Program-made: the position numbers and the translations under genes | DNA from: an uncultured bacterium | GTDB lineage: Bacteria > Bacteroidota > Bacteroidia > Bacteroidales > Muribaculaceae | Reading direction: 5' to 3' | Length of the DNA stretch: 64,000 bases | Assembly (NCBI GenBank): GCA_905214715.1 | Contig: CAJMMT010000007.1 | Span: 1-64,000, forward strand | Notes under the pieces: model-generated | Database searches by the model: none | Seen by the model: only the letters and a program-made list of their open reading frames with translations | What the model was told of the DNA's origin: nothing | Shown: positions 1-7,498 of the stretch, piece by piece | How the letters are laid out: each line of letters opens with the position of its first letter | Numbering within the stretch: the first letter of the stretch is position 1

Positions 1-1
1 C

Positions 2-94
2 TTACCAAATGATTTTCAGATAGTTAGTACAACTGATAGAAAACGTAGGAAATTTTCAAAGATGCAAGGAAGACAAGCGGTTCTCACGCCATAG
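2..94 (+). pseudogene. Possible 3' end of a gene truncated by the window edge
   Basis: An open frame of 30 codons runs from the window edge to a TAG at 92-94. It is rich in Lys and Arg and could be the tail of a gene lying to the left. It is too short to identify, and it overlaps a structured inverted repeat (44-138), so it may equally be noncoding. Confidence 0.15.
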
Positions 95-138
95 GCGTGG
101 GCTGCTATTCCTACATCTTCATCTTTAGGTTTCCTACG
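44..138. repeat. Structured inverted repeat with nested hairpin
   Basis: CGTAGGAAA (44-52) pairs with TTTCCTACG (130-138). After a small internal loop, AAAGATG (58-64) pairs with CATCTTT (120-126). Inside lies a hairpin CACGCC-ATA-GGCGTG (85-99). A further small hairpin, GTGTGG/CCACGC, follows at about 153-170. The nesting suggests a structured RNA or a transposon-end-like palindrome. No family was recognised. Confidence 0.45.
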
Positions 139-216
139 ACCTTCTAACAAAGTGTGGTTCAGTCCACGCTTCTTTAATATCAAACGAGATGTGGGCTGAA
201 TCTCTCTTTTTTATAC

Positions 217-591
217 ATGAAAAAATTTCTATTCATGATGTTGCTTGCCATTTCAATGGCAGGTTGTGATAGTGGAGGGAGTTCAGGCTATACTCCTTCA
301 TCCCCTTACTCACAACCAACTACTCGCACAGTAAATTGTGCATATTGTAACGGAGGTGGTGTTGTACTAAACCCGTATGATGGTAATTACTATTATTGTC
401 AAAATTGCGGAGGAACGGGTAAAGTCACTGTAACCACAGGAGGTAGCAATCCATCGTTTGGTGGGAAAGGGGGTAGAAATTCTGATTGCCCGAGATGTAC
501 AAGTTGTCCTGGTTGGGAGAAAAAAAGCACCTATAACTCTGATTGCAAGTATTGTGACCATCCGAAAAGTTGGCACTTTAGTCAGCAGTAA
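217..591 (+). CDS. Small lipoprotein with DnaJ-type cysteine-rich repeats
   Basis: This 124-residue protein has a lipoprotein signal peptide ending in a lipobox (SMAGC, Cys17), so it is probably anchored in the outer or inner membrane. The mature part carries two CxxCxGxG-like zinc-finger units (CAYCNGGG near residue 42 and CQNCGGTG near 61), the motif of the DnaJ central domain. Two more CxxC pairs follow near the C-terminus (CPRCTSC and CKYC). The zinc fold is inferred from the paired cysteines. The gene stands alone, with decayed sequence downstream and a structured repeat upstream. Its function is unknown; it is too small to be a DnaJ protein because the J domain is absent. Confidence 0.75.
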   Translation: MKKFLFMMLLAISMAGCDSGGSSGYTPSSPYSQPTTRTVNCAYCNGGGVVLNPYDGNYYYCQNCGGTGKVTVTTGGSNPSFGGKGGRNSDCPRCTSCPGWEKKSTYNSDCKYCDHPKSWHFSQQ

Positions 592-642
592 AGATTGATT
601 GTCCATTAATGTCTTTTCCGTATAGAGGGTGTTACCGTATTT

Positions 643-1335
643 TTGCAGTATGATAACACTCTTTCTTTATGGAAACCTTTTTCGATTAATTTCATCGTGC
701 CGCAGGGCTGGCACGAACTTCCCAATAAACAGTTACGCTATGTTTATCAACTCATTTCGTCCGAGTATGCCACGGACGAAATCAAAACCTTATGCCTTCT
801 CCAGTGCAACGGTACAAAGGTTATCGGCAAACAGGACAGCGGCTCATGCCTTCTCAAAAAAGGAAAAATCCTTTTTGAGGTTACGTCCTTAACCCTCGCC
901 GAGCTGCTGCCGCATCTCGACTGGCTCGGCTCAATCCCGACGGTACCCGTCAGGCTCTCCAAAATCAACCGCCAACACGCACTCCCGGCAGACTCCTCCG
1001 AAGTGCCGTTCGAGACTTTCATTATCTGCGACAATCTTTATCAATGCAATCTTCAGACGCAGAACGAAGACCTGTTCGACCAACTCGGCGCGACGCTCTA
1101 CGGAAAGTCCATGGCTTTCAAGCCATACATCTTCTACTGGTTCGCCGCGCTCAAAGATACCTTCTCGCGCAAATTCTCGGATTTCTTTCAGCCAATCCGT
1201 GCCGCCACCGGCGGCAATCTGCTCGACTCTGCCGCGCCCTCTATCGAGGACGCGATGAACGCTCAGATCCGTGCGCTCACAAAGGGCGACATCACAAAAG
1301 AAATACAAATTTCCCCTGTCTTTTCTATGGTATAA
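643..1335 (+). pseudogene. Truncated conserved Bacteroidales hypothetical protein
   Basis: The 230-codon frame resembles a family of Bacteroidales hypothetical proteins with an N-terminal Val-Pro/Trp-x-Glu-Leu segment (here VPQGWHEL). No function is known to me. Both ends look non-native. The only early start is a TTG at 643, which lies inside a match to the -7 promoter box (TATTTTTG, 638-645), and no in-frame ATG occurs until deep in the protein. At the 3' end, coding-like sequence stops at about codon 222 (GDITKE) and is followed by unrelated residues. A frameshifted coding-like fragment follows at 1383-1491. I read the region as a decayed cluster, although expression of the shortened protein cannot be excluded. 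Confidence 0.45.
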
Positions 1336-1382
1336 CGGACACCATAACTTTGCCGTATAAACGAATCGCATCGTCGGATTAA

Positions 1383-1491
1383 GCATTACTAAAGTTCGTC
1401 GAAAAAGATAAAGATGGTGCCTCGAAGTTGGTTTCGCTTGCAGTCTACCCCCCGTGAAAATGTGCAGAAAGAGTATTTGCAGGGTCATTAA
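1383..1491 (+). pseudogene. Frameshifted gene remnant
   Basis: A coding-like stretch (ALLKFVEKDKDGASKLV...) runs into a TGA at 1455-1457 directly after a run of six C (1448-1453). Removing one C lets the frame continue through RENVQKEYLQGH to a TAA at 1489-1491. There is no start codon, and an in-frame stop lies just upstream. This looks like the 3' end of a second gene of the decayed cluster at 643-1335. Confidence 0.35.
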
Positions 1492-1511
1492 AGTGCTATC
1501 CCTCTTTTTGC

Positions 1512-1545
1512 TCCGATAGAAATATTAATCCGATAGAAACATTAA
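1512..1545 (+). repeat. Two abutting 17-bp direct repeats
   Basis: TCCGATAGAAATATTAA (1512-1528) is followed without a gap by TCCGATAGAAACATTAA (1529-1545), differing at one position. The pair sits about 15 bp upstream of the -33 element of the next gene, where an activator would bind. That role is inference. Confidence 0.6.
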
Positions 1546-1556
1546 AAAGATTACGA

Positions 1557-1618
1557 CTGTTGCTCATTCCGAATAAAACGATTATTTTTGCAACAGCGGT
1601 TACTGTAACAGCCGTTGC
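1557..1618 (+). promoter_or_regulatory. Promoter with overlapping palindrome (ATPase gene at 1625)
   Basis: The -7 box TATTTTTG lies at 1583-1590, with TGTTG (1558-1562) about 20 bp upstream as a weak -33. A 29-bp imperfect palindrome (1590-1618; arms GCAAC..GTTAC and GTAAC..GTTGC, two mismatched pairs) begins at the last base of the -7 box and ends 6 bp before the ATG. It therefore covers the expected transcription start, as a repressor operator would. Confidence 0.55.
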
Positions 1619-1624
1619 CATAAT

Positions 1625-2938
1625 ATGAAATTCTACGACAGAGAGATAGAAACCGAGACTTTACGACGTATCGAATCCACCTCCAAGGAGTACTCCCAGA
1701 TGACTGTCATTACCGGACAAAGACGTATCGGCAAGACAACGCTTGTCAAACACGCTTACGAAGGCAAAAAGATGATATATTTCTTTGTGGCGCGTAAGAG
1801 TGAGGCGTTGTTATGTCAGGAACTTTCCGACACAATGCGTGATGTGCTTGGCGAGGACTTGGGAGACTTTTCAAGTATGGCCCGACTGTTTGCGTCAATT
1901 ATGCAGATAGCAAAGCGACGACATTTCACACTCGTTTTTGACGAATTCCAGAATTTTAAATATGTCAATGAAGCATTTTTCAGCGAAATGCAGAATATCT
2001 GGGATAGCAACAAGAATGAGGCCCGGATAAATATGGTGGTGTGTGGCTCGCTGTACTCAATGATGACGAAGATATTCGATGACAAAAAAGAACCACTATA
2101 TGGCCGTGCCACTGCCAGAATCCGTCTTCGTGAATTTCCACTGACTACACTTCGTGAAATAATGCGGGACAATAATCCGGATTACACACCCGATGATCTG
2201 CTGGCCATGTATATGATTACCGGAGGAGTCGCAAAATATGTTGAACAGCTCCACATGCAAAAGGCATTCACAAAAGACAGGATAATCGAGGCAGTGCTAT
2301 CATTTGGCTCTTATTTCATCGACGAGGGAAAGGAACTTTTGTCCGATGAGTTCGGCAAAGATTATGGGAATTACTTTTCCATTCTGTCGGCAATAGCCGG
2401 AGGTTTCAATGAACGCGGAGAAATCAAATCCTACACCGGAGTAGAAGCGGGAGGCTATCTTGACAAGCTGGAGAATACCTATGATCTTGTGTATCGCTAC
2501 CGTCCCTACCTTGCGAGTGAGAATAGCCGCAAAGTAAGATACGGGATCAAGGACAACTTTCTCAATTTCTGGTTCAGATTCATATATAAATACCGAAGCG
2601 CGGTGGAAATTGGAAATATCGCCTATGTCAAGGAAAAGGTACTTGCCGACTACTCGACATTCTCGGGGTGGATTCTTGAACGCTATTTCAGACAGATGTA
2701 CCGTGAGACGGGTCTCTATAATATTGTAACAAACTATTGGGAGAAAGACGGCAGCAATGAGATTGACCTTATTGCCGTCAACGAGGTCGACCGTGAGATA
2801 GTAATAGGCGAAGTCAAGCGTAATCCACGACGTATCGACCTGAATGGGCTGGAGCAAAAATCGCATAATATCGTATCAAAGCGCAAAGGCTGGCATATCG
2901 GATATGCCGCTCTGTCTCTTGACGACATGGGGCACTGA
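1625..2938 (+). CDS. AAA ATPase of the archaeal-ATPase/DUF234 type
   Basis: This 437-residue protein has a Walker A motif GQRRIGKTTL (about residues 31-40), a Walker B motif TLVFDEFQN (about 99-107), and a sensor-like segment MVVCGSLYSMM. The middle is a winged-helix-like region. The C-terminus (NEIDLIAVNE... IGEVKRN, about 375-400) has the D-x(n)-ExK pattern of a PD-(D/E)XK nuclease-like fold, as in DUF234 ATPases. Proteins of this kind are common in Bacteroidales accessory regions; their function is unsettled, with links to mobile elements or toxin-antitoxin-like roles proposed. The gene has its own promoter with tandem repeats and a palindrome, and it is followed by an HD-domain gene remnant. 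Confidence 0.8.
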   Translation: MKFYDREIETETLRRIESTSKEYSQMTVITGQRRIGKTTLVKHAYEGKKMIYFFVARKSEALLCQELSDTMRDVLGEDLGDFSSMARLFASIMQIAKRRHFTLVFDEFQNFKYVNEAFFSEMQNIWDSNKNEARINMVVCGSLYSMMTKIFDDKKEPLYGRATARIRLREFPLTTLREIMRDNNPDYTPDDLLAMYMITGGVAKYVEQLHMQKAFTKDRIIEAVLSFGSYFIDEGKELLSDEFGKDYGNYFSILSAIAGGFNERGEIKSYTGVEAGGYLDKLENTYDLVYRYRPYLASENSRKVRYGIKDNFLNFWFRFIYKYRSAVEIGNIAYVKEKVLADYSTFSGWILERYFRQMYRETGLYNIVTNYWEKDGSNEIDLIAVNEVDREIVIGEVKRNPRRIDLNGLEQKSHNIVSKRKGWHIGYAALSLDDMGH

Positions 2939-2950
2939 AAGCAATTACAG

Positions 2951-3148
2951 CACAATTATCAAAGCCGAAATATAAGAATCAATGCGGGTATGGTTTACGC
3001 CATAACGGCATTCCATGACCTCGGACTGGTCAACGGTCGAGAGTTACCTTTTACGAGACTTAATGGCGGATTGGTCAATCCGCCATTAAGTCTCGAGCTA
3101 AAAAATATTGCGCTATTCAGAACGATGTTTTTTGCACTTCGTTATTGA
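2951..3148 (+). pseudogene. Remnant of an HD-domain phosphohydrolase gene
   Basis: A frame from about 2951 reads ...INAGMVYAITAFHDLGLVNGRE..., which resembles the segment around the HD motif (AFHDLGL) of HD-domain phosphohydrolases. After NGRE the resemblance ends, exactly where a perfect 19-bp inverted repeat begins, and the frame closes at TGA 3146-3148. It has neither the usual N-terminus nor a C-terminus, so it is a fragment. The family assignment rests on one short motif. Confidence 0.35.
3054..3095. repeat. Perfect 19-bp inverted repeat
   Basis: CGAGACTTAATGGCGGATT (3054-3072) and its exact complement (3077-3095) are separated by GGTC. No T-tract follows in either direction, so a simple terminator is less likely. 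It interrupts the HD-domain remnant, which suggests a small inserted palindromic element. Confidence 0.7.
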
Positions 3149-3230
3149 ATCTTCACCCATCAGTACTGTTTGGGGCATTGTTCATATTCCAGACAATTTA
3201 TAGAACGGACGGTCAAGAAATATCACTTCA

Positions 3231-3512
3231 TTATATATTGAGGTAGGTTTTCAATGCCTCAACATACTCTTCGAATGCTTTTTTCCCCTCTTGGGTTATT
3301 GAACAGATGGTTCGCGGTCGTTTGCCAGCCATTCCCTTTTCGACAGAAATATAACCTGCGGATGAGAGTTTGTCAAGTTGAACGCTAAGGTTTCCGGCGG
3401 TCGATTCGGTTTTCTCTTTGAGATAAACGAAATCGGCTTCCTCCACACTCATAAGAATCGACATCACCGCCAGCCGCAGTTGCGAGTGCAACAGTGGGTC
3501 CAATTCTTTCAT
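3231..3512 (-). CDS. Winged-helix transcriptional regulator (HTH_34/MarR-like)
   Basis: The 93-residue protein is a single winged helix-turn-helix of the DNA-binding family often annotated as transcriptional regulator HTH_34. The recognition region is AGNLSVQLDKLSSAGYI (about 40-56), followed by a basic wing (GKRPRTICSIT). The gene overlaps the upstream membrane protein by 4 bp, so the two are translationally coupled. By analogy with similar pairs it probably represses its own operon. Two matching palindromes at 4163-4181 and 4243-4261, one over the promoter, are the likely binding sites. That link is inferred from position. Confidence 0.8.
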   Translation of the reverse strand: MKELDPLLHSQLRLAVMSILMSVEEADFVYLKEKTESTAGNLSVQLDKLSSAGYISVEKGMAGKRPRTICSITQEGKKAFEEYVEALKTYLNI

Positions 3513-4135
3513 TTCCTCGACTTTGCTTTATGATTGAGAATGTGTCCGGGAATTATGAACATAGCGATAAATGCTACCATAAACACAGGTAAATACCAGT
3601 CTGCATATAGGGAAACACCGCCGGCAATGCAACAAACAGTGAATACGCCTATCACCATTCCTATAATTCCCCCGACTTTCAGGGAGTTCTCTTTAAGTAT
3701 AACCCCTTGAACAATCTCGCCGAATGGAACGATAATGAGTGCATAAGCAAACATCATTGACCAGCTGTCTTTCCCTCCTATCAAAAGGAAGCCCAGACAC
3801 ATTGCTGTGGCAACTATTGCCATCGCACCAACAATAGACCAGATTTGGGAAGTTATACGATCCGAGTAATTTTTTACTCCGTGGTCGATATGTTCTTTGC
3901 GAGCCATTATCGGCGTGGCTGTTCCACCAATAATCCATATGAGAAACCACAGCCAATTCCATGCAGTATGATGGGTTGCTGACAAAAGCACCCATACCAA
4001 TATTGTTACCGTTACAGTCAAGTAGCCCCACATCAGTAGGATGTTGCCATTGCCGATGTAGCACTGTTTTGTGCGGGCGATCATCGAAGCTATCACTTCG
4101 AGGCTCTCTTTTTCGGTGAGTTTTCTGTCTTCCAT
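3509..4135 (-). CDS. Multi-pass membrane protein cotranscribed with a winged-helix regulator
   Basis: This 208-residue protein has a hydrophilic N-terminus (MEDRKLTEKESLEVIASMI) and about six predicted membrane segments, the first near residues 32-52 and the last near 180-198, with a basic tail (NHKAKSRK). There are no catalytic motifs and no family I can name with confidence. It is the first gene of a two-gene operon and overlaps the regulator gene by 4 bp. Such HTH plus membrane-protein pairs usually sense an envelope signal or a small ligand, which is inference here. Confidence 0.7.
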   Translation of the reverse strand: MEDRKLTEKESLEVIASMIARTKQCYIGNGNILLMWGYLTVTVTILVWVLLSATHHTAWNWLWFLIWIIGGTATPIMARKEHIDHGVKNYSDRITSQIWSIVGAMAIVATAMCLGFLLIGGKDSWSMMFAYALIIVPFGEIVQGVILKENSLKVGGIIGMVIGVFTVCCIAGGVSLYADWYLPVFMVAFIAMFIIPGHILNHKAKSRK

Positions 4136-4162
4136 TATTTAGGAAATTAAAGGGTTAATGTT

Positions 4163-4261
4163 TGGTTTATTTTATAAACCATTTGACTCTGAAAAAAGAG
4201 CGGTCGCGCGATTCCGCTCTTGATTCGGATGCAAAGTTAATTTAGTTTATAAAATAAACCA
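4163..4261 (-). promoter_or_regulatory. Promoter and paired operators for the regulator/membrane-protein operon
   Basis: TGGTTTAT-TTT-ATAAACCA (4163-4181) is a perfect 19-bp palindrome. A second copy, TAGTTTATAAAATAAACCA, lies at 4243-4261 with one arm mismatch. On the minus strand the -7 box TAACTTTG occupies 4239-4232, so the second copy overlaps the -33 region and the first lies downstream of the start site. This is the classic layout for autorepression, possibly with looping. Confidence 0.65.
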
Positions 4262-4422
4262 TTTTTTCGAGGAAAATTTTGAGGAAAAGTTTGATTTTTT
4301 CGTATTACTGATGGTGTCTCGGCACCGATAGGGGTTCTGAAATGAAACAATTGGCTTTCATATGCGTTGATGAAAGAGGAGATAGTTAAGTAAGTATAAT
4401 CAATAAAGGGATAGTGGATATT

Positions 4423-4995
4423 ATGGATAGCAAGGATATAGATAAAAAGATTGCAGGGGAATTCGAAGCTAAAGTGCACAAGGATTTGTTCGATTTCCTT
4501 AAATATAAAAAAGCGATAGACGAGCATGTGCCCGAATGTCCCGACGTGGAAGGGAAATGGCCTGAGATAGCAAGAGCATATCTGCCAGACGGCGTTAAGG
4601 AATTTGCCCAATATCCTATAGTCTCGTTAGGTTGGATGATGCTTATGGGTATGGCCATGGCTTATTATTGGGATACCGATTGGGAAAAGAACGCTTCCCG
4701 GACGAATTTTTACGAATCGCTGCGCGATAAAGCAGGTTATGACAACTTTGACGAAACGGTAGTGGAAGGTCTGTTAGGGTATTCAGTAGAAAAAGGGGAG
4801 AAGATCCTCGCCGACGCTGCCGAATGCGCGTCGCGCGTCCACAATCTGCTTACCCATTCTCATCTGGAGCCGGGCACTCCGGCCGCCTTCGGCTGTTACG
4901 TAGCGGCTCTCCATCAGTTGTACTTAGCCGGAATGGCGGTGGAACTCAATGCCCTCGGCTATCACATGACCCTCTTCGATCCGCGTCAGAACTGA
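4423..4995 (+). CDS. Conserved hypothetical cytosolic protein
   Basis: This is a 190-residue soluble protein, mostly helical by composition, with an acidic-basic N-terminus (MDSKDIDKKIAGEFEAK) and a Met-rich hydrophobic helix near residues 67-82 (SLGWMMLMGMAMAYYW). I do not recognise the family. An upstream GTG at 4414 is in frame, but the purine-rich AAAGGG at 4405-4410 is spaced 12 nt from the ATG at 4423 and only 3 nt from the GTG, so the ATG is preferred. The gene stands alone between the regulator operon and an outer-membrane protein gene. Confidence 0.65.
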   Translation: MDSKDIDKKIAGEFEAKVHKDLFDFLKYKKAIDEHVPECPDVEGKWPEIARAYLPDGVKEFAQYPIVSLGWMMLMGMAMAYYWDTDWEKNASRTNFYESLRDKAGYDNFDETVVEGLLGYSVEKGEKILADAAECASRVHNLLTHSHLEPGTPAAFGCYVAALHQLYLAGMAVELNALGYHMTLFDPRQN

Positions 4996-5061
4996 CATCC
5001 GGACGCGACAGTTCAATTAGGGAGTGTTTGTATTTGACACATTATATTCGTGCCATACTAA

Positions 5062-5116
5062 TATTTTTGATTACCTTTGGAAGTAGAAGTCATTCAAGAA
5101 TGACTTCTACTTCCAA
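5062..5116 (+). promoter_or_regulatory. -7 box and 18-bp perfect inverted repeat upstream of the outer-membrane protein
   Basis: TATTTTTG (5062-5069) matches the Bacteroidetes -7 consensus; the -33 is unclear (TTTG at 5033-5036 is 25 bp away). Immediately downstream, TTGGAAGTAGAAGTCATT (5077-5094) is exactly complementary to 5099-5116 with a CAAG loop. The RNA would begin at or within this hairpin, 21 bp before the start codon. It could act as an operator or as a 5' stabilising hairpin. Confidence 0.6.
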
Positions 5117-5137
5117 CCGATAACCAACACTTCCGCT

Positions 5138-7432
5138 ATGGTACGATTACCTATTCTACTTACATTACTGATTTGCTTTATGCCGGCCCTGAACGCGAGA
5201 ACCGTCCAGGGTATTGTTCTGGCCTCGACCGATTCCACAGCCGTAGCAGGAGCCAACTGCAGGCTTCTGTCCGAGGGGAAAACGATAACCGGAACCGCCG
5301 CGAATGCCGACGGCACTTTCTCGCTGGAAACCGATATGAAATCGGCTTTACTTCTCAAAGTCTCCATGACTGGTTTTTCTCCTACGGACATACTTATCGA
5401 ATCAGGTGCTAAAAACATTAATCTCGGTGCCATATTTCTTGACGAAGGTGTCGCGCTCGACGAAGTTACAGTATCCGCGAACCCGGTTGTCAATTCCAAA
5501 GGACGTACTATCATATACCCGTCGACCGCCGATGTCAAGGCTTCGGCCACATCCATCAGTCTGTTTCAGAAACTTCCTTTGCCAGGGCTGCAAGCCAACC
5601 CGATAACCCGTACCATTTCGGTAGACAACGGATCGCCTGTAATACTCATAAACGGTATTCCGTCTTCGATAGATGATGTGAATGCCTTGCAACCCAAGGA
5701 TATCGAGAAGATAGAATTCTCTCGTTTCACTCCGGCACGATATGCCGACAGCGGCAGCTCGGGATTCCTCAACATCACATTGAAAGCGAGAAACGATGGC
5801 GGCAATGTATATGCATGGGGGAGAAGCGCCGTCAACACAGCCTTTGTCGATGCCAATATATCCGCCTCATACCATCAGGGACCCTCTCAGTTCACCCTGC
5901 AATACAGACCCTCCTGGCGCAATTATCAGGAAGTGTACGACAACACTACCGAAAGCTACATAGGAGATGATTTCCGCGTCAATCTCGAGGAACACGACAG
6001 GAATCCCTTCAACTACCATTACCACGCGCTCAAGCTCAAGTACGACTTCAGCCCGGGATCCGGCACCTTGTTTTCCGCTACGTTCAGCGCGACCCCGAAT
6101 TTCCACAAAAGCCGATCGATAGCCTCCACCATCGATTCCGAACTTGGAACGTATGATAACAGGAACATAACCACAACCAAAGATTTCACACCCTCACTCG
6201 ACCTTTTCCTGCGTCAGGATTTCAATGAAAAGAACTCGCTTGAAGTTCAGGTTGTAGGGACGCTCAGTTCAAGCGACTACAGGCGCGACAACAACTACAT
6301 ATTTGATGACGGCGACGAGGATTCATATATAATGGATGTCGACAGCCGTCGTCATTCCCTTATATCCGAAATCAGCTACATACACTCTTTCAGCGACAAG
6401 ACCTCGCTTTCAGCGGGATATCAGAATACCGTATCACGTAGCACGAACTCCTATCTTTCGTCGGATTACAAACCAGTGCTCACGGAAAACAACAACTATG
6501 CTTATGTGCGTCTGGGGCAGCAGGTAGGACGGGTTTATTTCGCTTTGGCCACCGGAGCAAAAATGTTCTGGATAAACAATGACCTGAACAAGCGTCATTT
6601 TATCAGGAATCTGTCGAGCGCGCAGATATCGTGGAACATCAACAATAAATGGAATCTGCAAGGCACATTCCGTTACGTACCTTCCATTCCCTCCCTCTCA
6701 TCTCTTACAGATTATCCCCAACAGACTACACCATATCTGATTTCGAACGGCAATCCCGGTTTGAAAGTGGCGGAAAACTTCGTATACAGCATAGGCGCCG
6801 ATTTCAGCTACAAGAAATTCCAAGCCTCTTTCCGCACCGCTTTTTCCAACACAAACAACAGTGTTACAAGCGATGTCTCATATCTGGGCGACGGGCTGTT
6901 CCTGTCCCAATCGGTCAACACGCACCACAAACGTGTTTTACAGAACGATCTGTCGTTGAGACTTAGCAACATACATGGCTTCGGCGCCAATCTGTATCTG
7001 TGTCTTACCCATTACCGTACGGCCGGAGCGAACTGGAATCACAGGCTTACATCTTTCGACGGCAGCCTGTCTCTGTGGTGGAACAAAGGGCCATACACAA
7101 TTGCCTATTGGCGTAAGCTTCCGGGCAAGTATCTCGACGGCCATTATGTAGGGAAAGAAGAGAATGGCGATGCGTTGCAGTTCGAATGGCAACCTGACAA
7201 ACACTGGACCGTCTGCGCGAGCTGGATGTATATGTTCGACAGGAAGGGCACCCGCTACCCGGCCTGGGACTATTCAGCTGTCAATCCCTCATATCGCGAG
7301 AGGTATATCAAGAACAACGGCAATATGATAGTGCTGGCGGTGAGCTATACCGCCGACTTCGGCTCCATATTCCGCACCGCCCGCAGAAACCTGAACAACA
7401 CAGACAACGGCTCCTCACTCCTGAAACTATAA
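5138..7432 (+). CDS. Outer-membrane beta-barrel protein with carboxypeptidase-like regulatory domain
   Basis: The 764-residue protein has a signal peptide (cleavage after about ALNA, residue 20). It is followed by a carboxypeptidase regulatory-like beta-sandwich (residues about 22-105; start VQGIVLASTDS), a plug-like domain (about 110-215; VILINGIPSS and FLNITLKAR), and a long C-terminal barrel of the outer membrane beta-barrel family (PF14905-like). It lacks the full SusC features, and no SusD partner is adjacent, so it is not a standard glycan-uptake pair. The substrate is unknown. The gene is monocistronic, with a 36-bp palindrome between its -7 box and start, and it ends at a bidirectional terminator at 7459-7495. 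Confidence 0.85.
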   Translation: MVRLPILLTLLICFMPALNARTVQGIVLASTDSTAVAGANCRLLSEGKTITGTAANADGTFSLETDMKSALLLKVSMTGFSPTDILIESGAKNINLGAIFLDEGVALDEVTVSANPVVNSKGRTIIYPSTADVKASATSISLFQKLPLPGLQANPITRTISVDNGSPVILINGIPSSIDDVNALQPKDIEKIEFSRFTPARYADSGSSGFLNITLKARNDGGNVYAWGRSAVNTAFVDANISASYHQGPSQFTLQYRPSWRNYQEVYDNTTESYIGDDFRVNLEEHDRNPFNYHYHALKLKYDFSPGSGTLFSATFSATPNFHKSRSIASTIDSELGTYDNRNITTTKDFTPSLDLFLRQDFNEKNSLEVQVVGTLSSSDYRRDNNYIFDDGDEDSYIMDVDSRRHSLISEISYIHSFSDKTSLSAGYQNTVSRSTNSYLSSDYKPVLTENNNYAYVRLGQQVGRVYFALATGAKMFWINNDLNKRHFIRNLSSAQISWNINNKWNLQGTFRYVPSIPSLSSLTDYPQQTTPYLISNGNPGLKVAENFVYSIGADFSYKKFQASFRTAFSNTNNSVTSDVSYLGDGLFLSQSVNTHHKRVLQNDLSLRLSNIHGFGANLYLCLTHYRTAGANWNHRLTSFDGSLSLWWNKGPYTIAYWRKLPGKYLDGHYVGKEENGDALQFEWQPDKHWTVCASWMYMFDRKGTRYPAWDYSAVNPSYRERYIKNNGNMIVLAVSYTADFGSIFRTARRNLNNTDNGSSLLKL

Positions 7433-7458
7433 GCTAAACCATAATAACATGTATAAAA

Positions 7459-7495
7459 CAAAGAGAGTGAAGTCATAGGGGCTTCACTCTCTTTG
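7459..7495. terminator. Bidirectional terminator between convergent genes
   Basis: CAAAGAGAGTGAAG (7459-7472) pairs perfectly with CTTCACTCTCTTTG (7482-7495) around a 9-nt loop. It sits between the outer-membrane protein gene and the convergent secreted-protein gene at 7499. Confidence 0.85.
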
Positions 7496-7498
7496 CAT

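Noticed and set aside
931..1488. 185-codon minus-strand frame opposite the truncated hypothetical gene
   Set aside because: No family resemblance and no promoter; it is antisense to a frame with a recognisable family segment.
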